A stretch of 64,000 nt of DNA. It comes from Tribonema minus. Taxonomy: Eukaryota; Sar; Xanthophyceae; Tribonematales; Tribonemataceae. Under the pieces are notes generated by a model. The model was given only the letters and a program-made list of their open reading frames with translations, was not told the origin of the DNA and did no database searches. The translations under genes and the position numbers were made by a program. Below are positions 22,057 to 32,700 of this stretch, in pieces. The stretch lies in NCBI GenBank assembly GCA_017506865.1, contig JAFCMP010000536.1, forward strand, positions 248,001 to 312,000, in the 5' to 3' direction. Every line of letters begins with the position of its first letter. Within the stretch, counting starts at the first letter, position 1.

Positions 22057-24410
22057 TCAGCTTGTGTCATCAGACAAGTCGATGACATCCCCGCCGCCGG
22101 CACCGCCTGCGCTAGCATTCCCCGGGCCGTTCTCGAGTTCGAAAATGCGCTGCCGCTGCTTCCCTTCCTGCTTCACGGCAGGACTTGCAGGCACGTCAGC
22201 GCTGCTGCTGCCGATGCCGCTGGCGCTGCCGCTGCTGCCACTGATGCTGCCGCTGGCGCTGCCGCCGCTGCCGCTGCTGCCACCGCCACCTATGCGCCGC
22301 ACAGTATCGCATGCGTGGCACACGAGCGCTAGAGGGGGGTTGTATAGCGTGCATGCGTGGCAGCTCCACCCCAACTCGCTGCTGGTGCTGGTGCCGCTGC
22401 CAGCGCTGCCAACAGCCGCTGGCCGCGCCTCGACAGCTGCCGCAGCGGCGGCGGCGGCAGCAACAGCAGCGGCGGCGGCAGCATAGTCTACAGGAGGAAG
22501 AGGCATCATCGTTGGCTTCGGCGGAGGAGCACCGCGCCGAGCACCGCAGCCAGGCACCGTGCAAACCTGCGAAGACTCGGAGTTAATGAAGGTGCAGGCG
22601 GGGCACTTCCAGCGCTGCAGCTGCCGCTGCGCGCGCGCTGCCGCCGCCGCCGCTGCCGCCGCCGCCGCAGCTGCTGGCGCTGGAGGCGGCGGCGGCGCCG
22701 CGCGTTTGCCATTGACAGCAGGTACTTTGGGCGAACCTGCAGCGGGCGCACTCGGTGCAGGACGCTTTCCAACAGATGCCCCTGTAGGCACAGCGGCGGT
22801 GGCACGCCGCGCTGCCTGCGCGGCAGTGCTGCCGCTGCCGCCGCCGCGCCCGCTGACGATGGTACCGCTGGCGCAGCCGGTGCCAGCGCCAGCAGCGGCA
22901 GCGACTTTGCTGCAAGCGCTGCGGTCGGCAGCGGGCCGCTCTGCTCCGCACACCGAGCAGGCTGCTGCGCCAGCGCTGTTGAGCAGTGTGCACGTGCCAC
23001 ACGCCCACTGCCCCGCGCCGCCGCCTCCCCCCCCGCCACATCCACCGCCGCCGCCGCCGCTGCCGTCCGTCCCCTTCCCATCCATCGCGTGCGGCTCGAG
23101 GCTCGCGCCGTCCTGCGACGCCACGCACGCCTTGTTGTCCAGCGCGCGCCGCTCCGCCGCAGACAGGCGCACCTGCCGCAGCCGCTCGTGCGCCAGCGGC
23201 CCCGCCGCGCCACTGAGCCCCCCGAGCCGCTGCCCGCTGCCCTGCATGATGGCGCCGGCCTGCGCGCGGCGCGCGGCGGCGGCGGCGGCGGCGGCGCGCA
23301 CGTCGCGCGCGGCGCTGCCGCCGCCGAGCGCGCGCCCCTCGCCCTGCCACGGCATGTTGCGGCCGCTGATGCCCGCGGTCATGAGCGCCTCGCACTCCTC
23401 GCGCAGCGCGTCGAGGAGGCGGTAGAAGTCGGCGGAGTGCGCGCCGTGCACCATGTGCGTGAGCTCGTGCAGGACGATGTCGAGGGCGAGCTCGAAGGGG
23501 TAGAGGGCGTCGGCGTCGCGCGGCTCGCGCAGGCGCACGCAGATCTTGGTCCTGTTGATGTTGACGCCCAGGAGGCCCTTGTTGGAGGGGTAGAACTCCT
23601 CCAGGTGGGCGACGCTCCACTCGTGCTTCACGCAGATCGGCTTCACCTGCGGGGGGGGGGGGGGGGGAGGGGGGGTGCGGACGTGCGTCAACCTCGACTG
23701 TCGTAGATAAACGCTGCCGGCCAGCAAATCAACAAGCAGTGTTCGTCCTGGGCAAAGACAGGGCACTATCTGTAACTCATAAAGGCCAATTGCCTTAGTC
23801 TAATGATCACCACTGATGCTGTAGAGACTTGAAAAAGCAAAGGATGGTACTCAACGGGCAATACATCCTGGTTTTGACAGGATCTGATTAAATGCGCACC
23901 GACTTATCACAGTACATGCATAGCTGCAGTGAGACAGGTGTCTCCGATGCAGCAAGAGAAATGACCGAGAATTCGGTAGATGCCCAGTCAGCTTTTTTTG
24001 AAAAAAATTAGCGAAACACAATGTTGTTGTTGATGCTGTCCACCTGCCTGCTGGTTCTGAGTGCTGCTAGCAGCTGATATGACTGCAGCTTCACAAAAGC
24101 TTCATACAACAACGCAGGCACTGCATCGCTGGGCACAAACTAACGACACGACACAGGCGACGATGGGATGTGACATGTGTACAGACGGCGGCTTGCTGCA
24201 GGGCAGGACGCGCAATGAAGCGGTCACGTGCAGCGGAGTGAAGGCGACGGCTGTCCAGTGAATGAGTTGACGCTGCAGACAAGGACATCTCGGCATGTGC
24301 CTGACGCTCACCTGATCTGCAATGCGAGTGAGCATTGTGAGAGCCTCGTCGGACCGCTTGTAAGTCTTCAGCACTTTCAGAGACTGCGCTCCATACCGAT
24401 TAAAGTCCAT
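22057..24410 (-). CDS. WLM-domain metalloprotease, Wss1/SPRTN type
   Basis: Two exons, 24410-24312 and 23646-22057, join in phase 0 (ADQ|VKPICVKH) to give about 562 residues. The WLM domain (about residues 15-135) has the zinc-binding motif HELTHMVHGAHSADFY: HExxH plus a third histidine, with the catalytic Glu. Three RanBP2-type zinc fingers follow (W-x-C-x2-C-x10-11-C-x2-4-C), separated by long Ala/Gly/Pro tracts. The C-terminus ends with a SUMO-interaction-like VIDLSDD. In yeast, Wss1 cuts proteins crosslinked to DNA in a SUMO-guided manner; the same role is inferred here. The start Met at 24410 fits, but an upstream exon cannot be excluded. The low-complexity tracts could hide small assembly errors. 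Confidence 0.85.
23650..23676 (-). other. Poly-C tract just upstream of the acceptor
   Basis: A run of about 25 C on the transcribed strand, broken once, ends directly at the GCAG acceptor of the protease's second exon. It probably serves as an extreme polypyrimidine tract. Confidence 0.7.
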
Positions 24411-24806
24411 ATTCGCCTTCTGCAGTCCCGGTGGTGCACACCGCGTCGTTGACACGAGGCACGATTTCAACTTTGTCAAATCGAGTTTGAAGTAGGAAGT
24501 GACATCCACGGTGATCATTCCTGTGACGCATAGTGTGGAAAAACTTCAACTCTTCTTGTCGAAGTTAGCTCGTTTGTGACCATGCCGACAACACGTGAAA
24601 GGAAAAACAAGCCCTTTGCTGAAAGGTAGGCGCCACAGCGCTCAGGCTGCTACTGTAGGCAAACCATTGCGTGCAAAACGCTGTGCTGTGAACGTCATTA
24701 TGCGCGCCGCCACGCCGCAGATAATCTGTTACACACCATGCAGGCAGCCATAAAAGTGTGACACAGCGCCAGCGGATTCATTATTGAAGCTGACTGTGCA
24801 TTCATG

Positions 24807-26417
24807 TCATCGCGCGGCATTCGCTTTGCGAATGATGTCAAGCAGTGCTTCAATGTCTTCTTCCTTGAACTTCCGTGAGAGGCTTGGTATGAGGGCAATG
24901 GCCTCATCCACCGTCGAATCCGCCTGTGCAAGTGACCGTCCAACAGCATTGGCGAGTGTGAGTATGACCACTGATTAGTCAAGGCGACAATTCGTAAACT
25001 AGGCAGCAATCATGGAGCATACTTTCTACCTTCAGACCTGCGCCAAACTTTCTTGTGCATGATGTACTTGAAATATGCTGGCAAGGTTCGTCGGACCTCA
25101 ATCAGCAGAAAATGTGCAATGCACACTCGCAACATCGACTGAATCTCAGGATGCAGCAGTTGCACATGCACAGCTCGTGCACAAATGGCTGAACACGCAC
25201 GACAGATTGACTTGAAAGATGGCAAGTACTGCTGCAAGGCGCGCAGAAGCTGTGCGAACTGAATTGAAATCCGAGGAAGCATTGACTTGATGAATACTGC
25301 ATCTGCCAGCTGGTATCATCTCAACAACTCCTTTTGACCTCGCATTGCTCAGCACTCATGCACATTCATCATGCCTCTGAGCCAGCCAGTGTTTCAGGCA
25401 TGCGAGCACTCGGTGCGGATTCAAAGTGACTTGCGGCGGAATATTCTGCTAGTGCTACTGCGACAGGGCGTACACCTCACGCACCAGCAGCTTGAACTTC
25501 CTCATCAACAGCAACAACAGGTGGCGAGCCTTCGGATGCGACAAATGCTGCCATGCGCCTCTTGCAGGGACAAAAACGCAGCCCTGGTTCATCAGATACA
25601 GACCATCATTGGTCGTGTCTTGCTGCAAGCTAACTTTTACTGCGATGCATCACAAATGTACACATTTCATGTAAAGCACAACTGTGCCAGTACCCCCTAC
25701 CTGCATCAGGTTGCACAGCGAGACAATCTCGTACGAGTGCAGAGTTTCGGTGCCCTGATCGGTGTCCCGTTCAAATGTCTCCAGCGCCTGACGCAGCTCC
25801 GTTGTGATGGCATGCTGGCAACGACAAGCGAGAGTGGTGCGCTGCTTGTCAGCAATGTGACCAGGGCCATGCCGGCATGGTTATCCCTTCACAGCAAGTC
25901 AAGGGTGGCAGTCTGCTAGTGGCCCCTGACTCACGACATTCTCCATTGAGGGATGAACTGGATGCTTTGAGAGCACGGCACGTGCTTAGAGGCGCAAGGC
26001 ACAACGTTGTGTGCCATTGGCTTCTAATGCAGGCGATCATTGCTTGTACGTGTACAACACACGCATGCAACGCGCAATCATGAGGTCCACGGGAGCCCTG
26101 CATTATTCACCAGCCTGTGCTGTTGCAGCTGAAACACGCCTTCACTTCAACTGCACCGTGTGCAAGCAACACTGACCGCAGCACAACGTAATGATAGCAG
26201 CATTCACAACAGGGGTCACCTTCTCGTCGTCCGCTGTCCCGAATCGCTTGACGTGCTCAATGGTTTTGGTATAGGCTTGAGTTCTCTGTACGTCGTGAGT
26301 CTTGCTGGTCAGAATTTGGTACACCTCCGTGTGTGTCAGGCACTGTATCTCCTCAAATCCAGGCCCGAATTTGAGCGTGTTGACGTTCTCGGTCTCCAGC
26401 AAGTCGTCTTGAAACAT
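24807..26417 (-). CDS. RPB4: RNA polymerase II subunit RPB4
   Basis: Exons 26417-26220, 25814-25701 and 24923-24807 (stop TGA) join in phase 0 to encode 142 residues, the length of human POLR2D. The first exon holds the N-terminal segment (LKFGPGFEEIQCLTHTEVYQ). The second holds the middle helices and ETLHSYEIVSLCNLM. The third holds the family end: TVDEAIALIPSLSRKF and EEDIEALLDII. An in-frame TAA directly precedes the Met at 26417, which fixes the start. RPB4 pairs with RPB7 as the stalk of polymerase II in the nucleus. The second intron (777 bp) contains an open minus-strand stretch at 25030-25296 that is not needed for the protein. The gene is divergent from the glycosyltransferase. Confidence 0.9.
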
Positions 26418-26741
26418 TTGTTACTGTGCTGCTGCGCAGTGAAGCTCCCCAAAGATCTACGTTGGTGTCGCCTCGAGTGAGCTCCTGTCGAGTGAGCTCC
26501 TGTTCTCTCCCACAGTTAGTTGGCAAAAAACTTCATCTTTCGCAAGTGGCAGTTGAGGTTCGGGTTAAAAGTTTTTTTGTTGTGCTGCTGCGCTGTGCCG
26601 TAGAGTGCGGCGTGCAGCTCGCGATCTTCGATGTTGCGACGATGAGGAGAATGTCGCAGGCTGGTAGTATAACTGCGCTGCCGTGTGGCAGGGAGGGGAG
26701 CATCCTCGATCGTCTGCCATAATCTTCAACCTGCTGGACAA
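26418..26741. promoter_or_regulatory. Divergent promoter, RPB4 / glycosyltransferase
   Basis: 324 bp between the two start codons. It must contain both 5' leaders. No specific elements were recognised. Confidence 0.45.
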
Positions 26742-29700
26742 ATGCTGCTGCCTTGCGTACGCAGCCTCCGGGTGCGGGTGCCCGGGCGAGGCGGCATCTA
26801 TCGCTACGCCTCATGCGTGCCATCAGTCGGTGCCATCAAAACCTTTGTGAGGAAGCTCACAGGGCTGGCGGTGGCTCTGGCGTTCATCATGGTCATCAAG
26901 CTGCTGCTCAAAAGGAGGCTGGCAAGCTCCAATGGCAGCATCACCAACGCTAGCACTGCTGGCATACAGGTAGACATCTTGCGGCGCCAGCACATTCAAC
27001 TGTGGATATCTTGGGCCAAATGCATGTTTTGCCCCACTGATCATCGCCTGCTGCTAACGCTGACCCTCGATGCTCTATGGTATCTTGTGTGCTTCGCATC
27101 ACAGACAAACACCATGGTGAGGACAAGGAGGGTGGTGCTGGAGCCAGGCGAGCCTTACCCCTTGGACTCAGATCACTACAACATGCGCGTGCAACACTTC
27201 AAGGCGATGCGGCCGACCAGTCCCAAAGGCGTGCGCGAATCACAGTTTGGCAACGCATACGCTGGGCTCCACAGGTGCGGTTGTGATCGCCTGGCGACAC
27301 AAACGGCATATTTTGTGGCATCTTGGCAAGGTGCATGTGTGCTTGCGAGTATGTGATCCATGATATGCCGCCGCAGTTTTGCAGCTGAGAGGAAGCGTTC
27401 GGGCTCTTTGCATTCTCGGCTTGTTTGCAAGTGATTGACATACCGCTTGCGCATAACAAATTGCTGCAGTGTCTATGCAGTGTGCATGAGGGTCACTCAG
27501 TACTCCAGCCCTTATGGCATTCACCACTCGACAACATCGCAGTCATTGCTGCTGAGTACACAGGCACTGCTTCATCTCCTGCCTCCGCAGCAACGACCCG
27601 CCACACCCGGCTCACGCCAGCAACGCCACCAGCAGCGCTCAACAATCGGTGGCGGTCACCGTGCTGCTGTCCAACGAAACGCTGCTGGAACCCCTCCTCG
27701 AAGCGCTGCTGCGGTCTGGCGCCAGCAACAACGCTCAGCACATCTCCAGCGTATCCCTGCTCACCGCATTTCTGCCCAGCGAGGCGGCCGTCCGCACCGT
27801 CGCCGCCGCCGCAGCAGCGGCAAACACGGTGGCCCGCCCGGGCCAGCCGCGCGTGCAGCTGTGCGCCGCGTACGAAAGCTGCTGCTGCTGCGGCCGCGGC
27901 GGCGGCGCAGCGGCAGCAGCAGCGGCAGCGGCAGGCGACGAGCGCTACGCGCTGCTGCTGGGCCCGCGGTGGGCGCCGAATGCGCAGCTGCTGCAGGCGC
28001 TGCTGCCGTACGTGAGCTGCGCGCCAGGCGCGGACGCTGGCGATTCTCGTCTGCCGCCGAGGATCGCGGTAGGCGAGGGGGGGTATGTATACGATGCGCG
28101 GAGCGGCTGGGTGGGGGACTCGTTAGAGGGCGAAGCGGGGGGCGCCAGAGGCGTGGACGCGCTGGGGGGCTCACTGCTGACGTGCGCGGCGTGGGTGCGG
28201 GAGACGTGTCGAGCGCTGAGGCAGCGTGCCCAGCGCTCAGCAGCAGAGGCACATAACAGCAGCCGCGACGGGGCCGCGGCCATGAACTCAGCAGCGGCAG
28301 CAGCAGCGGCGGAGGCGACGGCAGCGGCAGCGATGGCGCCGCAGGATGTAGCCGCGCTGGCGCAGGTGCCGCTGGCGACGGCCGCGCTGTGGTCCCTGCA
28401 GCGCGTGCGCAGCTACGCGGTGGCGGTGCCCGGGGGGACAGTCAGCGCTGCTGCTGCCGTTGCTGCTGCTGGAAGTGCTGCTGGTGCTGTCGGTGCTGCG
28501 GCTGGTGCTGCTGCTGCTGGTGGTGGTGGTGGTAGTGGTGGTAATGGTACTGATGCTGCCGCTGATGCTAGTACTGGCGGCGATGGCACTGGTGGCGCTG
28601 CTGCTGCTGCTGCTGCCGCCGCCGCCGCTGTGCCGGCTGCAATCACCGCCGCTGACGCCCCAACACCGTGGCCGACGGAAACGGCCATGCTCGTGGCGCT
28701 CGCGTCCGACCCTGCACTGGCACAATGCGTCAGCGCTCGCACCATACCCCCTACATTAACCAGCAGGGGGACAGGGGTGGAACCCGCACGGGGGCAGACG
28801 AAACAGCGCGTGCTGCTGGTAACGCGTGGTTTGGAGGATGCGCAGGCAGCGGCGCCGCTCGCTGTGGCGTTTGCTGCGTCTAAGGAGTATGAGCTGGTGG
28901 CGGTGCTGGCGAAAGGGGCGGGGGGGGAGGGGCTCGCAGAGGGGGGAGCGGGGGGGGCGCTCTGCGGGGTGGTGGAAATTGCAGAGGAGGAGGGTGCTGA
29001 TTCCGACAGGTACTGAAGTGTTGAAGTATTGAATTCACAAGTGTACTTAACTGCAATAGTGACTGAAGTACTTCCAAAGTAAGTCATGAAAACAGGAGAG
29101 TCGATTACTGGAGGGGGCTGGTTCGGACAGGTGATGCATTGTTGAAGATATTGCATATGGTACTTGGAAGTAATGGTAAAAGCAGATACTTCCAGGATGA
29201 CTCAGAAGTACGGAAGCAGGCAAGTCACATGCTTTTGAGGTCATTCATATGTCTAGGCTATGCCTTTCACTTCAAGGCACTGCAAAGCGCTTTAAAGAGC
29301 AAGCTATGCAAGAAATCACTACAGAAGCATGAATGGTACTGGAGATTTTACACAAGATTGTAGCTTCATGAAGCGCATGCCGCCGCGTGATAGTATGTAC
29401 AGTTTTTGTAGTATACCAGTTGCATAATGTCACATTCGCAGAATCAGATTTAGAGCAGTGTGCATCCATGCGGAGGCCAAGAAGGTCAGAAATGATGTCA
29501 CAAAGAGCTGGTTGCTGCCATGCAACAGAAAGTCGTCACAGCACTCACTTCACCGTCGCATCAGAAAGGGCCCGGCGTGATTGGGGATTGTCTCTGACGT
29601 GGGCATGGTAGGGTTAGGGTTAGGGTTAGGGTTAGGCACAAATCCTCACACACCTATCCATCAGTCAAGTGATGCGTGCTGAGCAATGAGGCACAGTGAA

Positions 29701-32700
29701 ACAAGGTCACAGATACTGTAGGTATATATACTGTACACAGGTATGTGTGCTGACCAGTACATAGGTATGCTGCACCGTACATGCGCACACAGGTACTGTG
29801 AGCGTTGATAACTGCGGCTCATGCGTGCTGCATCAGACGTCTCCTGTTCCGTGTACGCTGATGGGTCTGCGGGATGTTCCTAATCACATACATAATGATA
29901 CATACATACAACATGCTACGCTTGCCCCATGACATTCGTGCGGCAAAGGTTCAACATTGTGTTAGGGGCCGGTGCCATCGCTGGGTCATGCTGAAGACCA
30001 AGTCTTAGAGTCTAGGGTAAGTGCGGCCCCCTAGGAGAAGGGTTAGGATTAGGTTAGCGCTTGTCGGCGCTGATAGGCATATTGTGCGCGCGGCTGTGCG
30101 CAGAGGTGGAGCACTGCCTTCTTCTAGCCACCACGACCTTGTAACCGCGACTCTCTATTGGAACATCACTCGCTACAGTGACCAGCACTACCTCAGATAA
30201 TTACTGTGGTCACGTTGAAGTTGTACGTCCAGTTCACCTTACCAGCTGGTACGTTCCCAGTGCGTGCAAGCATGTGAACTTCAACTGTGGCAGCCGGTGT
30301 GAAACAGAGCATGGCGCGCCTGTGATCAGCACGGTATGTGCCTTACTCTGAATGATTCGTGAATGTATCAGCTGTGTGACAGCAATCATGATGCCAGCTT
30401 GAACAGTACGGTTGTGCGCCCCACTACGATTGACTCAGGTGCGAGTCGCTGTGAGTGAATCATGAGTGAGTCACTTTTGTGAGTTCTTAACGAGTCTTCT
30501 GCCGTTCCACCGCCGCCGCTGCCGCTATCTCTTTTCTTGTGCGGCAGCTGCCAAGACTGGGTTGAGCGCTGGCAAGAGCTACTGCAGCTACACGCGCCAA
30601 CCGCAGTAATTGCAGTGCAGTCCGCACAAAACGCGCTGCCCAACACCGCACTTCAACTTGCAGTTGACGCGCTGAGCGCGGCTGGGGGCCCCCTCATGGC
30701 CCTCATCGTGATGCCGCCGGGGAACTTCAGGTGAGGCTTTACATGGCGGTTTGGCTTTACACGCAACAGAGTTGAGGTTTGACTTTGCAGCAGCGGTGCA
30801 GTAGATTGGTGGCGTCAATGATTATAGTGCAGGTGGAGTGCTTCAGCAGCGGTGCACGGCAGCATGCATGTTAGGGTTAGGGTTAGGGATAGGGTCTGCG
30901 TGTAGCACCGTGGATACAGGACTACTTCCTCAGGGGGGCATGGTCAGGTCAGGGATGTAGGCATGTATTGCAGCGCAAAGCCATCGTTTCGGCCTGCCAC
31001 GGCGTGCGCTGCTTCACCACCCTGGTGCATGCGCACAACAGTGCTCAGTGCACACACATGTGCACAGTGCTCATGTGCTCAGCGCTCAACAGAATGTGCG
31101 CAGTGCTCACAGTCGTTCGTGCTCAGCACGAAGGCGTGTGTGCTTAGCGCTCAGCATGCGGGCTCGCTGCTCGCTGCCTTGACGGACAAGCTTTTTTGAT
31201 TGGCCTTGCACTCGGCAAGGGAGCTTGGCTGGTAGCCTTTCATGTTCCGTGAGCTTTCACATATTGTCACAGCCTGCTCTCTTGATGTCTTGAGTTACTG
31301 TAGCCTCTGCTGTGAATGAATAGACTTCAGCCACTTCGGCTCACCCGATTATCATTATGAATGCACCACATCAATCACACTTGCGTGCAAACGTTCCATA
31401 AGCATGTGCCCCGAGCGTCAGTCCCTGACGCGCACAACGCAGGACAGTTGTGCTTCAAGACCCCATTCCCGCCTGTTGTCCAAGAACGCTTCGTTCAGCG
31501 CACCTACCGTCAAAACCACTTGACGCTAGCGCCGGCTCACCCCCTCAATTCCCAAGCCACAACACCTTCACCAAACCCCCTTTTTGTAACTGCCTGTCCC
31601 CCACAACCGCCCCAGCTCTGCCCAGTGGCCACAACACATGCACCGCTTACAAACCCTATTTGTAACTGTCTGTCCCCCGCAACGCCCCCAGCTCTGCCCA
31701 GTGGCTGGCCGCGCTCCCCCCCTTGGCCCTCGCCTCATGGGGCCTTCCCGACTTCACCCTCTCCGTTGTGGTAGATGGCCACTCCGATCAGCAGCTGGCG
31801 GCGCTGCTGCGGTCGCTGCTGCGCGTGCGCACGTACGGCGCGCCGCTGCCGCTGGAGCTCCACGTCGAGAGCGCCGCAGACGACGCGACGCTGGCCGGCG
31901 TCGCCGCGTTTGCGCGCGCTTGGGAGGGCCGCGGCGGCGCACAGGTATGTATGTATACATGTATGTGTGCTTTGAGTATAAGGGTAGGGTGCGTGCGCAC
32001 GTACGGCACGCCGCTGCCGCTGGAGCTGCACGTCGAGAGCGCCGACGACGACGCGACGCTGGCCGGCGTCGCCGCGTTTGCGCGTGCATGGGAGGGCCGC
32101 GGCGTCGCGAAGGTGGGTACGTATGCATATGTATATGTATGTATCGTGCACATTGTAGAAAATGTGTCGCAAGTGCGTCGCCGCGTTCGCGTGCGCGTGG
32201 GAGGGCCGCGGCGGCGCGCAGGTATATAAATATGCACTTTGGGTTCAAGGGTAGGTTATGATTGGTCAAAGGCTCCGCATGAAGCCATGCGTGTATGTTT
32301 GTGTGGGTCGTTAGGGCGTCGCTGCGTTCGCGCATGCGTGGGAGGGCCGCGGCGGAGCCCAGGTACATGCGCACGTGTTCATGTGCCTTGAGTGTAAGGT
32401 TAGGGTAGGATTGGGTTCAGGCATACACATATGTATCGCCCACGTTGTAAGAGTGTCGTACGTGTTGTACTATGTTGCAATGGCGTCCTCGTAGCGTTCG
32501 CGCGCGCGTGGGAGGGCCGCGGCGGCAGAGCGCAACCTATATATGTACGTATGATCCGTAGGATTGGGGTCAGGATTGAGGTGAAGTTAGGGTTGGGTTC
32601 AATGCGCGTTTGTATAGCTGTGCGTTCCACAGATGGCTATCGTCCCAGTTGAAGTGGAGATGCCGTGCTGGTACCTTCAAATGTTCAACAAGCATCAAGC

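Noticed and set aside
22357..23706. Long plus-strand frames opposite the WLM protease
   Set aside because: Low-complexity GC-rich antisense shadows; the minus strand has the catalytic motif and zinc fingers.
25030..25296. Open minus-strand stretch with splice-like edges in the second RPB4 intron
   Set aside because: RPB4 exons 25701 and 24923 join directly in phase and match the family length, so this stretch is not part of the protein; no homology recognised.
25371..25919. Plus-strand 182-codon frame
   Set aside because: Overlaps RPB4 intron and exon 2 on the opposite strand, with no motif or splice partner.
29608..29636. TTAGGG array as a chromosome end
   Set aside because: The array is short and internal; exons of one gene lie on both sides.
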